Counted from the stretch's first letter, positions 37,981-48,757 are shown. The stretch is DNA of 64,000 nt from Tumebacillus_A lipolyticus (GCF_042682745.1 NZ_JBHUIO010000002.1:620001-684000); one strand, 5' to 3'. The notes: generated by a model not told the origin, from the letters alone. Program-made: numbers and translations.

Positions 37981-39099
37981 CTAAACTGCTTGGGTTACAG
38001 CCACGAACAGCTTCGCAGCCGTTTCCAGATCGTCAAGCATGATAAACTCTTCGATCGTGTGGATCTTTTGGTAGCCGATCGCCAGGTTGACCGTCGGAAT
38101 GCCTTGCCCGTTGAGCACGTTCGCATCGGAACCGCCGCCCGAAGACATCGTGCTCGGTTCGATCCCGAGCATCTTGATCGCTTTAAATGCTGTCTGGACA
38201 ACTTCTGAGCTCTCTTCGTGACGCAGGTTATGATACAGCTTGTTGACGGTAACTTCAGCTGTGGTATTGTTCTCTTTTGCTGCCGATTCAAACGCATCTT
38301 TCATATGCGCGATCTGCACATCGAGCTCTTCCGGGTCGAGCGAGCGCGCTTCCGCGTGGATCTCGACGCGATCGCAGACAACATTTGTCGCCTCGCCGCC
38401 GTGGAAGGTGCCGATGTTCGCCGTCGTGTTTTCATTGATGCGACCGAGCTTCATCCGCGAGATCGCAGCAGATGCGACCTTGATCGCCGAGATGCCCGCT
38501 TCCGGGTTCACGCCAGCATGGGCCAGCTTGCCGTTGATCACCACATCGAGACGAGCTTGGGAAGGAGATTTGGTCACCACTTTGCCGATCGGACCGTTCG
38601 AATCGAACGCAAACCCCATGTCGACCGGTGGGAGCTTGCTCCAATCCGCATGGCGAGATCCGAGCAGACCGGTCTCTTCGGAGACGCTCAAGAAGAGCAC
38701 GATGTTGCCGTGATTCAAATTCTGCTCTTTCAGCACGCGCACCATCTCCAAGATGCCCGCGATCCCCGCCTTGTCATCCGCACCGAGGATGGTGGTGCCG
38801 TCGGAGGTGATGCGATCTGCCAACAGCTGTGGCTTGATGCCTTTGCCAGGTGCGACCGTATCGAGATGGCAAGTGAAGAGGATCGTCTTTTTCGAAGGGT
38901 CGCCCTTGATCGTGCAGATCAGGTTGCCCGCATTGCCATCGATCTTCTCACCCGCGTTGTCCTCAACCACTTCAACGCCGTACGCTTTGAGCTTGTTGGT
39001 GACCGCATCGGCCATGTTTCGCTCATCGCGGGACAGCGAGTCGATTTGTACCAATTCGAGAAATTCGTTGATCAGTCGTTCGCGATTCACTTGGATCAT
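37981..39099 (-). CDS. M20-family tripeptidase-like peptidase (YqjE-like)
   Basis: A 372-aa M20 metallopeptidase. Zinc-site motifs are LFTCHLDTVAPGKG (HxD), ILGADDKAGIAG and FLSVSEETGLLGS (EE); the end reads MSSGGGSDANVLNGQGIPTV. It is a paralogue of the product of 33200-34384, sharing the same motif spacing. In B. subtilis yqjE, a similar peptidase gene, also follows yqjC and yqjD (epimerase and carboxylase genes), so the linkage is conserved. Its start overlaps the stop of the preceding 72-aa gene by 4 bp. A ribosome-binding site AAGGAAGG lies upstream. Confidence 0.9.
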   Translation of the reverse strand: MIQVNRERLINEFLELVQIDSLSRDERNMADAVTNKLKAYGVEVVEDNAGEKIDGNAGNLICTIKGDPSKKTILFTCHLDTVAPGKGIKPQLLADRITSDGTTILGADDKAGIAGILEMVRVLKEQNLNHGNIVLFLSVSEETGLLGSRHADWSKLPPVDMGFAFDSNGPIGKVVTKSPSQARLDVVINGKLAHAGVNPEAGISAIKVASAAISRMKLGRINENTTANIGTFHGGEATNVVCDRVEIHAEARSLDPEELDVQIAHMKDAFESAAKENNTTAEVTVNKLYHNLRHEESSEVVQTAFKAIKMLGIEPSTMSSGGGSDANVLNGQGIPTVNLAIGYQKIHTIEEFIMLDDLETAAKLFVAVTQAV

Positions 39100-39314
39100 C
39101 TGTTATTCCTTCCTTTCTGATGAAAGCTAGCATTCGGGAAGTTCTCACTGTTTATTTCGTGTCGTTGCTCCAGATAACCTGCACGCGCATGCAATGCCCC
39201 TCGTTCGGTCTGCAAGCGGCCGTTCGCAAGCGAAAACTCACGCGCAGCCTGCTTCCAAGGCGATACGTCGCGCGGCCCTCTGATAAACGTCACATCGAAC
39301 TTTTCGTCAGACAT
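39096..39314 (-). CDS. Small protein between carboxylase and peptidase genes
   Basis: A 72-aa protein beginning MSDEKFDVTFIRGPRDVSPW, with KQAAREFSLANGRLQTERGA after it. The start has a strong AAGGAGG at 5 nt, and the gene lies 10 bp after the carboxyltransferase gene and overlaps the next start by 4 bp. These facts support real translation. Position and size recall the small epsilon/delta subunits of acyl-CoA carboxylases and decarboxylases, but I see no convincing sequence match. No membrane segment. The last third is polar and could be unstructured. Confidence 0.55.
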   Translation of the reverse strand: MSDEKFDVTFIRGPRDVSPWKQAAREFSLANGRLQTERGALHARAGYLEQRHEINSENFPNASFHQKGRNNR

Positions 39315-39324
39315 AACATCCTCC

Positions 39325-40866
39325 TTAGAGCGGGATGTTCCCGTGCTTTTTCGGTGGACGAGTCTCGCGCTTGTTGCGCAGAATTTCCAGCGCCTCTTTC
39401 AGCTTCTGACGCGTTTCGCGCGGGTCGATCACATCATCGACCATCCCCAGCGATGCTGCCACATAGGGGTTGGCAAACTTCTCTTTGTACTCGGCGATCT
39501 TCTGCGCCCGCGTTTCCATCGGGTTCTCGCTTTCGGCAATCTCTTTGGCGAACACGATGTTCGCTGCACCCTCTGCGCCCATGACCGCCACTTCGCCGGT
39601 CGGCCAAGAGTAGACGAGATCGGCACCGATCGCTTTGGAGTTGAGCGCCACATAGGCGCCGCCAAACGCTTTGCGCAAGATGATCGTGATCTTCGGCACG
39701 GTCGCTTCCGAGTAGGCGTAGAGGATTTTTGCTCCGTGGCGAATGATGCCGCGGTGCTCCTGCATGACGCCTGGGATGAAGCCGGTCACATCTTCGAACG
39801 TGATCAGCGGAATGTTGAAACAGTCGCAGAAGCGGATAAAGCGGGAGATCTTGTCGGACGAGTCGATATCGAGACCTCCTGCCATAAACTTCGGCTGGTT
39901 GGCGACGATCCCGATCGGATGCCCTTCGATGCGCGCAAGGCCGATGACCGCATTTTTAGCAAAGTTCGGCTGGACTTCCAGAAAGTCGCCACCGTCGACC
40001 ACCCGGGTGATCACATCGCGCACATCGTACGCTTTGGTCGCTTCGACCGGCACCACTTCCAGCAGCTCTTCACTGTATCCGTCATCCGGCTTGCAAAAGA
40101 GGCGCGGCGGCTCTTCCATGTTGTTTTGCGGCAGGAAGGAGAGCAGTCGGCGCACTTCGTTCAGCACTTCCTCTTCCGTCTTCGCCGTAAAGTGAGCCAC
40201 GCCAGAAACGCTCGATTGCACGCGCGCTCCCCCGAGGTTTTCGGCCGAGATGTTCTCGCCGGTCACCGTCTCGATCACCTTCGGTCCGGTGATGAACATC
40301 TGCGAAGTTCCCTCGACCATAAAGATAAAGTCGGTGATCGCAGGCGAATAGACCGCACCGCCTGCGCACGGCCCCATGATCACCGAAATCTGCGGAATCA
40401 CGCCGGAGTAAATCGAGTTGCGGTAGAAGATGTGCCCATATCCGTCGAGCGACGATACGCCCTCCTGAATGCGCGCTCCACCCGAATCGTTCAACCCGAT
40501 GACCGGAGCGCCGTTCTTGGCTGCCAAATCCATGATCTTGGCGACCTTCAGCGCGTGCATCTCGCCGAGCGCTCCGCCGAAGACGGTAAAGTCTTGCGCG
40601 AACACATAGACGATGCGGCCGTTGATCTTGCCCCATCCGGTGACCACGCCTTCCCCCGGCCCCTCCAGATCGGCCATCCCAAAATGGGTGGCGCGATGTT
40701 CGATAAACGGGTTGAGTTCGCGGAAGGTGCCTTCGTCGAGCAGGATCTCCAAGCGCTCACGAGCGGTCAGCTTGCCTTTGTCATGTTGGGAGGCAATTCG
40801 CTTATCGCCGCCGCCAAGCTCGATCTTGCGGCGTCGATCATGCAGTTCCATCAGCTTCTTTTCCAC
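39325..40866 (-). CDS. Acyl-CoA carboxylase carboxyltransferase (propionyl-CoA/methylmalonyl-CoA) subunit
   Basis: A 513-aa carboxyltransferase of the PccB/MmdA family. It has RERLEILLDEGTFRELNPFI near the start, GLNDSGGARIQEGVSSLDGY (oxyanion GxGG region), GPCAGGAVYSPAITDFIFMV, and in the second half ITFEDVTGFIPGVMQEHRGI and LRKAFGGAYVALNSKAIGAD. It transfers carboxyl between biotin and propionyl-CoA or methylmalonyl-CoA. B. subtilis YqjD is the counterpart. No biotin carboxylase or biotin carrier gene is in the window, so partners must be encoded elsewhere. The start is a GTG at 40866, right after the epimerase gene (3-bp gap). Confidence 0.94.
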   Translation of the reverse strand: MEKKLMELHDRRRKIELGGGDKRIASQHDKGKLTARERLEILLDEGTFRELNPFIEHRATHFGMADLEGPGEGVVTGWGKINGRIVYVFAQDFTVFGGALGEMHALKVAKIMDLAAKNGAPVIGLNDSGGARIQEGVSSLDGYGHIFYRNSIYSGVIPQISVIMGPCAGGAVYSPAITDFIFMVEGTSQMFITGPKVIETVTGENISAENLGGARVQSSVSGVAHFTAKTEEEVLNEVRRLLSFLPQNNMEEPPRLFCKPDDGYSEELLEVVPVEATKAYDVRDVITRVVDGGDFLEVQPNFAKNAVIGLARIEGHPIGIVANQPKFMAGGLDIDSSDKISRFIRFCDCFNIPLITFEDVTGFIPGVMQEHRGIIRHGAKILYAYSEATVPKITIILRKAFGGAYVALNSKAIGADLVYSWPTGEVAVMGAEGAANIVFAKEIAESENPMETRAQKIAEYKEKFANPYVAASLGMVDDVIDPRETRQKLKEALEILRNKRETRPPKKHGNIPL

Positions 40867-40869
40867 TTA

Positions 40870-41295
40870 CTATTCCTCCTCTTCCTCGATGCTTTGGCAG
40901 AACTCGGTCAGAACTCCGTGCGTATCCTTCGGATGGACAAAGCCGATCAGCTTGCCGTGCCCCCCGCGCCGCGGCTGCTCGTCGATCAAGCGCAGACCTT
41001 GCGCTTTCGCATGATCGAGCGCCGCCTGCACATCTTGCACCGCATAGGCGATATGGTGGATGCCCTGCCCTTTTTTCTCGATGTATTTGGCGATCGGCGA
41101 CTCGGGCGAAGTCGGTTCGAGCAGCTCGACACAGCTGTCCCCCACCTGCAGAAAGATGGCGCGAACCATCTGGTCTTCGATGATCTCCTCGTGGATCACC
41201 TTGAGGCCGATCCCGTTCGTGTAGGTCGGGAGGGTCTCTTCGATGCTTTGAACTGCCACCCCGAGATGGTCGATCTTATATGGCACGTGCGACAT
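40870..41295 (-). CDS. mce: Methylmalonyl-CoA epimerase
   Basis: A 141-aa VOC-fold protein beginning MSHVPYKIDHLGVAVQSIEE. Family landmarks are a metal His in IDHLGVAV, VELLEPTSPESPIAKYIEKK with a metal Glu, GIHHIAYAVQDVQAALDHAK, and GKLIGFVHPKDTHGVLTEFCQ. It interconverts the (R)- and (S)-forms of methylmalonyl-CoA so that the mutase can act. It lies between the B12-binding subunit (5-bp gap) and the carboxyltransferase gene. Confidence 0.96.
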   Translation of the reverse strand: MSHVPYKIDHLGVAVQSIEETLPTYTNGIGLKVIHEEIIEDQMVRAIFLQVGDSCVELLEPTSPESPIAKYIEKKGQGIHHIAYAVQDVQAALDHAKAQGLRLIDEQPRRGGHGKLIGFVHPKDTHGVLTEFCQSIEEEEE

Positions 41296-41300
41296 TCGTT

Positions 41301-41705
41301 CTACCCCCGTTCTTTGACGTGAGCATATATGTATTCTGACATCGCCGAGAGCGGAGTGCCCGGTGTGAACACTTCGGCGATTCCAGCGGAGCGAAGCGCC
41401 GGGATATCCTCATCCGGGATGACCCCTCCGCCGATGACCAGCACGTCGTCCGCCCCTTGTTCTTGCAACAGGCGCACCACCTCTGGAAACAGGTGCATGT
41501 GAGCGCCAGACAGGGAGGAGAGACCGATCACGTCGACATCCTCCTGGATCGCCGATGCGACGATCTGCTGCGGCGTTTGGCGAAGGCCGGTGTAGATCAC
41601 TTCCATGCCCGCATCGCGGAGCGCTTTGGCGACCACCAGCGCACCGCGATCATGACCGTCAAGCCCCGGCTTGGCAACAAGTACACGAATTTTTGTCTCA
41701 GACAT
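41301..41705 (-). CDS. Methylmalonyl-CoA mutase, cobalamin-binding subunit
   Basis: A 134-aa B12-binding domain protein. It has the base-off motif KPGLDGHDRGALVVAKALRD (DxHxxG), then GLSSLSGAHMHLFPEVV and VIGGGVIPDEDIPALRSAGI. It pairs with the catalytic subunit encoded 15 bp upstream, so the mutase here is split into a catalytic and a cobalamin subunit rather than fused. The histidine of DxHxxG is the lower axial cobalt ligand. GAGGAGGAGC precedes the ATG. Confidence 0.96.
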   Translation of the reverse strand: MSETKIRVLVAKPGLDGHDRGALVVAKALRDAGMEVIYTGLRQTPQQIVASAIQEDVDVIGLSSLSGAHMHLFPEVVRLLQEQGADDVLVIGGGVIPDEDIPALRSAGIAEVFTPGTPLSAMSEYIYAHVKERG

Positions 41706-41720
41706 GATGTGCTCCTCCTC

Positions 41721-43376
<1,656 letters not shown>

Positions 43377-43472
43377 CAATCAAAACCTCCTACATATGTA
43401 CTTCTATGTGTTCATTTAAACGCTGTCACCAGATGCTCTCACCATGAAAAAAAAGATTGGCACATAGTGCTT

Positions 43473-43499
43473 ATTATACCACACAACCGCTTTCGACAA
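43473..43499 (-). promoter_or_regulatory. Candidate promoter of the methylmalonyl-CoA operon
   Basis: On the minus strand TTGTCG (43494-43499) and TATAAT (43473-43478) with a 15-nt spacer, shorter than ideal. The leader would be about 95 nt. A small GCAC-ATA-GTGC repeat lies just after the -10. Confidence 0.4.
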
Positions 43500-43536
43500 G
43501 GGGCAATCGGTGAATGAATGCTCATTTTTTGCACAG

Positions 43537-43572
43537 AAAAAACTGACAAGTTCCGATCGGAAAACTTGTCAG
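43537..43572 (-). terminator. Terminator of trpS
   Basis: CTGACAAGTT (43543-43552) and AACTTGTCAG (43563-43572) form a perfect 10-bp stem with a T-run on the minus strand (A-run at 43537-43542). It lies 40 bp after the trpS stop. Confidence 0.88.
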
Positions 43573-43612
43573 CCTAGTCAGAAAGCCTCAGTCAATCGCT
43601 TCCTTTATAGTG

Positions 43613-44596
43613 CTATAGTCGCACAAGGCCCATCGCATCTTTGACGCGGTTGACCGTCCGCTCGGCGATGGTGCGCGCTTTTTCAGCAGAAGCGACCAAA
43701 ATCTTGTCCAGCTCTGCCGGATCGTTCAGCTCTTCATATCGCTTCTGAATCGCGCTGAGCTTATCGGTCATCAGCTCGACCAGATCTTTTTTCAGGTTGC
43801 CGTAGCCCTGACCTTGGTAGCGAGCGACCAGTTCTTCCACGCTCGCGTTGGCGAACAGCGAATAGATCGTCAACAGGTTGGAGATTCCCGGCTTGTTCTC
43901 CTCATCAAAGCGGATCTCGTTCTCCGTGTCGGTCACAGCGCGCATGATTTTCTTTTTGAACACGCTCGGCTGTTCGAGGATCGCGATGCGGGAGTTTTCG
44001 TTCTCCGCCGATTTGGACATCTTTTTGGTCGGCTCGTCCAGCGCCATGATCCGTGCGCCAAACTTTTGAATCTGCGGTTCGGGGATGACGAACGTCTCGC
44101 CAAACCGCCCGTTGAAGCGCTCGGCGATGTCGCGGGTCAATTCGATGTGCTGCTTCTGATCATCGCCGACCGGCACATGCGTCGCATCGTAGAGCAAGAT
44201 GTCTGCAGCCATCAGGATCGGATAGGTATAAAGTCCCACATGGACCGATTGCTTCCCTTCCGACTTGTCCTTGAATTGAGTCATTCTGTTCAACTCACCC
44301 ATATAGGAAGCGCACTGCAAGATCCACCCCAGCTCCGCATGCTCCTTGACATGGGACTGGATGAAGACGGTCGCTTTGTTCGGATCGACACCGCTCGCCA
44401 AGTACAGCTGTACGATCTCACGAGACCGCTTGCGCAGTTCCGCCGGATCTTGCGGCACGGTGATCGCATGCAGATCGACGACGCAGTAAAGAGCTTCCGC
44501 CTCGTTTTGCAGTTCCACAAACTGCTTGATCGCTCCCAAATAGTTGCCGATCGTCAGGTTTCCTGACGGTTGTACACCAGAAAATACTCGTCTCAA
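43613..44596 (-). CDS. trpS: Tryptophanyl-tRNA synthetase
   Basis: A 327-aa class I aminoacyl-tRNA synthetase. The start RRVFSGVQPSGNLTIGNYLG contains the HIGH-equivalent (TIGN). LMAADILLYDATHVPVGDDQ and the KMSKS loop (EPTKKMSKSAENENSRIAIL) are typical TrpRS motifs. It charges tRNA-Trp. The TTG at 44596 follows AGAGGAGC. No T-box leader with the TGGNACCGCG motif is visible upstream, unlike many Firmicute trpS genes. B. subtilis TrpS has nearly the same length (330 aa). Confidence 0.97.
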   Translation of the reverse strand: MRRVFSGVQPSGNLTIGNYLGAIKQFVELQNEAEALYCVVDLHAITVPQDPAELRKRSREIVQLYLASGVDPNKATVFIQSHVKEHAELGWILQCASYMGELNRMTQFKDKSEGKQSVHVGLYTYPILMAADILLYDATHVPVGDDQKQHIELTRDIAERFNGRFGETFVIPEPQIQKFGARIMALDEPTKKMSKSAENENSRIAILEQPSVFKKKIMRAVTDTENEIRFDEENKPGISNLLTIYSLFANASVEELVARYQGQGYGNLKKDLVELMTDKLSAIQKRYEELNDPAELDKILVASAEKARTIAERTVNRVKDAMGLVRL

Positions 44597-44757
44597 GCTA
44601 AACGGCTCCTCTCGTTCTCAACACAATGTTTATACCTTGCATTTTAGCATAAGTTGGGTGCTGAAAACACCATTGCCAAAAGCTGCATAAAAAGTTGATA
44701 GTTGGTTAACATCCCCACTCGAAAATAAACTCAGTTTAAACGTTACTACCCATTAAG

Positions 44758-44786
44758 TTGACGAGGGGTTAGGATAGAAGTATAAT
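44758..44786 (+). promoter_or_regulatory. Strong sigma-A promoter of the NRPS gene
   Basis: TTGACG (44758-44763), 17 nt and TATAAT (44781-44786). It is the best plus-strand promoter in the window and lies about 50 bp before the coding start, so the NRPS gene has its own transcript. The region 44597-44757 holds no other recognisable element. Confidence 0.8.
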
Positions 44787-44834
44787 TTTAATGGGGATTG
44801 AAGAAAAAATTACCATTGGGGGATGGGCAAAGTT

Positions 44835-47800
44835 ATGCGATTTGAAAAAAAGGGGAACGGTTCTTCTGGGGAGAAGACCGCACAAAACAAAGTTTTCGCT
44901 GCAATGGGGAAAGCGAAAGCATCTGACAGTTTGAAAAGCTTCTATGCCAAACACTGGCAAGCTCCTTTGCCGGTGCTTGAGTTGCAGGCGGATTTCTCGC
45001 GTGGCCAGAAAAAGGGGTCGGCTCGCGAGACGCACTCTGTAGCTCTGTCTTCCAGTCTGGAGAAGCGTCTTCGCGCGTTTTGCCGCACTTCGAACGTGAC
45101 GCTCTCAACGACGATCCTCGCCGGGTTTGCGGCGCTTTTGCACCGCTACAGCCGCGGCAGCGACCTGCTGGTCGGCGTCCATTGCTCCGCGTTGACCGAG
45201 TATATGGACAACCCGCAAGAGAAGGACTTCATTTTGCCGCTTCGCGCCGACTTTTCGCAACACTCCGACTTCTTAGGGGTGCTTGCAGACATCAATCTGG
45301 CAACGTTGGTGGCACAAACTTGTGACATCGAACAGTTGCTCGAATTGACGATCGCCGAAAACCCAGCGTTTGGCAATCTGACCTTCCCTGCTTGCTTTGC
45401 TGTGCAAAACGAGCAGACTGGCAAAATGATCGACTGGTCGAATGAGGACCTCGGCGTTGAAATCGGCATCACCGTCATCGAGAGCGCTTCCGCACCGCAG
45501 GTTTCGTTTACGTACGACTCCGCTCTGTTCAAATCGTCGACCATTGAACGAATGGCGCAAAACTTCTTGGTGTTGCTCAATTCGATCGCCGAAAAGCCGA
45601 AGCAATCTCCGAAGGAGATGGACATGCTTTGCCGCGAAGAACTGCAACTGATCAACTCGTTCAATCAGACACAAGCTGCGTATCCAGCTGACAGCACTAT
45701 TGTCGAACTTTTTGAACAACAGGTGGCAGCTCGGCCGAACTCTGTCGCACTTCGCTTCCAAGATCAGGAGTTGACCTACGCACAGCTGGACGCTCATGCT
45801 AACCAACTTGCGCACGCACTTCGCGAGCGCGGTTGCCAAACGGAGACGATCACAGCGCTTGTGCTCGACCGCTCTTTGGAGCTGGTGGTCAGCATCCTCG
45901 GCGTTCTTAAATCGGGCGGCGCCTATGTGCCGATCGATCCGGACGCTCCACAAGGGCGCATCGACTATCTGTTGAGCGATTCGGGAGCTCCCGTCGTGCT
46001 GACGAAGTCCCATCTTTTGGACAAGCTATCCAACTATGAAGGCAACCTGTTCTGTCTCGATGATCTTTCCGTTCTCTCGTCTTACAGCGCGACAAAAGTG
46101 CCGACGGACATCACCGCTGAGAGCTTAGCTTATATCATTTATACGTCCGGTTCCACCGGCAAACCGAAAGGCACGCTCCTCATGCATCGCGGGGTCAGCT
46201 GCCTCGCACTCGCGCAAGGCGAGCTGTTTGGCGTAAACGAACACAGCCGTTCGCTGCAGTTTACGTCCATCTCGTTCGATCCTTCGATCTTGGAGATGTT
46301 CCCAGTTCTGCTGCGCGGGGGTACGCTGGTGCAAGCACCGTCTGACGTATTGCGTGACCCGATCGCACTTTCCGAGCTGATGAAAAACGAAAAGATCACC
46401 TTCTGGGCAACCGTTCCTTCTGCGATCGCACAGCTGCCAATCGATGGCGCACCTTACTTGGAGACGATCGTGACGGGTGGCGACGTATGCCCGCCCGCAC
46501 TGGCTGAAACATGGGGCAAACAAGTAAACTTCATGAACGTTTACGGCCCAACAGAAGCGACTGTCTGTGTGACTGCTTGGTCTTCCAAACGCGAAAAAGC
46601 GATTGAATCACCGCTTCCGATCGGACGTCCGCTGCCAAATGTTGAAATCTACATTTTGGACGCGAACCTCAACATGATGCCGGTCGGCGCGTGCGGCGAA
46701 ATCTACATCGCAGAACCAGGTCTTGCGCGCGGCTATCTGAAGCGCCCCGATCTGACTGCAGAAAAGTTCATTGACAACCCGTTCGTTTCGGGAACCAAAA
46801 TGTACAAGTCGGGAGACCTCGGTCGCTACCGTGAAGATGGCCAGATCGAATTCTTAGGTCGGGCAGACAACCAGGTCAAAATTCGCGGTTACCGAATTGA
46901 ATTAGGTGAGATCGAATCCACTCTGATGCAGCACGAGTCTGTCAAAGAGTGCGTTGTGATTGCGAGCGCCGATCCACTCGGTCAGAAGCGCTTGGTCGGC
47001 TATGTTGTCTCCGATACGAAAGCGGATGCAACCGAGCTGAAAGCGTTTTTGAAAGAGACGTTGGCCGATTACATGGTCCCCTCTTACATCCTGCAAATTG
47101 AGTCGATCCCGGTTACGATCAACGGCAAGATCGACCCGAAAGCGTTGCCAGCTCCGGAAGATGTGATCGGCGCGTGTGACGCTGAGTACGATGCGCCGGA
47201 AAACGAGATGCAGCAACTGATCGCCGATGCGTGGGCGGAAGTGCTCGGCTTGAAACAGATCGGCATCCATGAGAACTTTTTCTCGATGGGCGGTCATTCG
47301 CTCAACATCCTGCCCTCGATCGTCAAGCTGAAAACGCAGTTTCCGATGTTGACCATCCAAGATTACTATAAGCATCCGACAGTTGCTGAGCTTGAACGCT
47401 ACCTGTCTTCGCAGACTGCACAATCGAAGGATGTCTCCGCTCGCTTCGAAAGCTGTGCAACCAAGCTGCAGAGCTTGAGCCAGCCGAAAGCGGAAAAGCG
47501 TGCGACCCACACTTGGATCGCCGACGAGACAAAAGCGGTCTTCTTGACCGGCGCGACCGGATATCTCGGCGCGCACATCCTGAGCAATCTGCTGCAAGAT
47601 ACGGACGCGCACGTCTACTGCTTGGTGCGCCCTGCAAAAGGAACCACCGCTCTGGAGCGCCTTCGCGATACGCTGAGCTTCTACTTCGGCCGCAAGGTGG
47701 CGAAGAAGGTCAACGATCGGGTCACCGTCTTCGTTGGCGACTTGGAAGCGGAAGGTCTCGGGTTGACCGAGCAGGAAACGGAGCTGTTGCACAGCGTCGA

Positions 47801-48743
47801 TACGATCATCCACTGCGGTGCAGATGTCCGCTATTTCGGCGATACGGAACATTTCCTCAACGTCAACATCCGCTCGACCACGCAGTTGCTCGACGTGGCA
47901 AGAGCGCGCGAAGGCGTGCGCTTTCACTATGTGTCGACGCTGAGCATCGTCGGTTGGTCGGAAAACGACCCGCTGGAGATCGTAGCGAAGGAGTCTGAGT
48001 TTGACCGCGGTCAGAAATTTGACAACGTGTATGCAGAAAGCAAGTTCATCGCAGAAAAGCTCGTTCGCGAGGCGATGGACGAAGGAATCCCCGTCACTGT
48101 TTATCGCGTTGGCAATCTGATCGGTCATTCGGAGACGGGCCGCATGCAAAAAAATATCGCAGGCAACGCATTCTATCAATTCGTTAAGGCTACCTTGCTG
48201 CTCGGAGTAACAGCACAAGATGAACATTATGTGGATCTAACCCCGGTCGATTATGCGAGCAAAGCGATCGTACACTCTGCCAACCGCACCGATACGGTAG
48301 GACGCACGTTGCACCTGTGCAACCCGCAACAGATCAAAACGGAAACGTTTATCCAGCTGTTGCAATCGTTTGGCTACAGCATCTTGCCAGTCGATGGTCC
48401 TTCTTATCAGCAGTGGCTGTTCCAATCGAACTCGTCAGAGGAACATCAGGAAGCCCTGCAGTGCATGATGGCGCAGCTGAGCGAAAACGATGATCACGGT
48501 TCGATCATTCGCCTGAGCTGCACTGAGACGCAGGAGCTGTTCGCAGGCACCGATGTGGTTTGTCCCGCACCGGATCGAAATCTCATCTATAAGATTCTAA
48601 AATATGCGATTAGTATCGATTACATGAAGCCTTCTGCACACTGGTCGTTGTACGAAGCGTTTAACGCTACCTCGTTTGAAGCAGCTTCTGTAGCAAAGAA
48701 AAAACAGGTTGCCACCTCCAAGCAAGAACTGGTGATGGCGTAG
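44835..48743 (+). CDS. Single-module NRPS with partial C, A, PCP and terminal reductase domains
   Basis: About 1302 aa. Numbering is from the upstream ATG at 44823. Residues ~35-285 match only the C-terminal half of a condensation domain (FYAKHWQAPLPVLELQADFS, LLHRYSRGSDLLVGV, FAVQNEQTGK); the HHxxxDG half is missing. An adenylation domain covers ~295-780: A3 YTSGSTGKPKG (440-450), A5 NVYGPTEATV (572-581), A7 YKSGDLGRY, A8 LGRADNQVKIRGYRIELGE, A10 NGKIDPKALP. By eye the ten specificity residues are D,P,L,A,V,G,V,V,C,K, which I cannot assign to a substrate. A carrier domain has phosphopantetheine Ser826 in SMGGHSL. A thioester reductase spans ~905-1306: TGATGYLG and Tyr1070-x3-Lys1074. It should activate one amino acid and release it as an aldehyde or alcohol. 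The ATG at 44835 has better spacing than 44823. Confidence 0.9.
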   Translation: MRFEKKGNGSSGEKTAQNKVFAAMGKAKASDSLKSFYAKHWQAPLPVLELQADFSRGQKKGSARETHSVALSSSLEKRLRAFCRTSNVTLSTTILAGFAALLHRYSRGSDLLVGVHCSALTEYMDNPQEKDFILPLRADFSQHSDFLGVLADINLATLVAQTCDIEQLLELTIAENPAFGNLTFPACFAVQNEQTGKMIDWSNEDLGVEIGITVIESASAPQVSFTYDSALFKSSTIERMAQNFLVLLNSIAEKPKQSPKEMDMLCREELQLINSFNQTQAAYPADSTIVELFEQQVAARPNSVALRFQDQELTYAQLDAHANQLAHALRERGCQTETITALVLDRSLELVVSILGVLKSGGAYVPIDPDAPQGRIDYLLSDSGAPVVLTKSHLLDKLSNYEGNLFCLDDLSVLSSYSATKVPTDITAESLAYIIYTSGSTGKPKGTLLMHRGVSCLALAQGELFGVNEHSRSLQFTSISFDPSILEMFPVLLRGGTLVQAPSDVLRDPIALSELMKNEKITFWATVPSAIAQLPIDGAPYLETIVTGGDVCPPALAETWGKQVNFMNVYGPTEATVCVTAWSSKREKAIESPLPIGRPLPNVEIYILDANLNMMPVGACGEIYIAEPGLARGYLKRPDLTAEKFIDNPFVSGTKMYKSGDLGRYREDGQIEFLGRADNQVKIRGYRIELGEIESTLMQHESVKECVVIASADPLGQKRLVGYVVSDTKADATELKAFLKETLADYMVPSYILQIESIPVTINGKIDPKALPAPEDVIGACDAEYDAPENEMQQLIADAWAEVLGLKQIGIHENFFSMGGHSLNILPSIVKLKTQFPMLTIQDYYKHPTVAELERYLSSQTAQSKDVSARFESCATKLQSLSQPKAEKRATHTWIADETKAVFLTGATGYLGAHILSNLLQDTDAHVYCLVRPAKGTTALERLRDTLSFYFGRKVAKKVNDRVTVFVGDLEAEGLGLTEQETELLHSVDTIIHCGADVRYFGDTEHFLNVNIRSTTQLLDVARAREGVRFHYVSTLSIVGWSENDPLEIVAKESEFDRGQKFDNVYAESKFIAEKLVREAMDEGIPVTVYRVGNLIGHSETGRMQKNIAGNAFYQFVKATLLLGVTAQDEHYVDLTPVDYASKAIVHSANRTDTVGRTLHLCNPQQIKTETFIQLLQSFGYSILPVDGPSYQQWLFQSNSSEEHQEALQCMMAQLSENDDHGSIIRLSCTETQELFAGTDVVCPAPDRNLIYKILKYAISIDYMKPSAHWSLYEAFNATSFEAASVAKKKQVATSKQELVMA

Positions 48744-48757
48744 CAACTGGCATCCCG

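Noticed and set aside
39343..41322. Plus-strand 659-aa open frame opposite the carboxyltransferase and epimerase genes.
   Set aside because: It is antisense to two confidently identified genes, has no family features and is rich in His/Arg/Asp as expected for a GC-rich shadow frame.
43457..43475. TTGGCACATAGTGC as a third sigma-54 promoter.
   Set aside because: The GG-GC spacing is two bases short, and it points away from the methylmalonyl-CoA operon.
44597..44757. T-box riboswitch for trpS.
   Set aside because: No TGGNACCGCG motif, no specifier stem and no terminator/antiterminator pair could be found.
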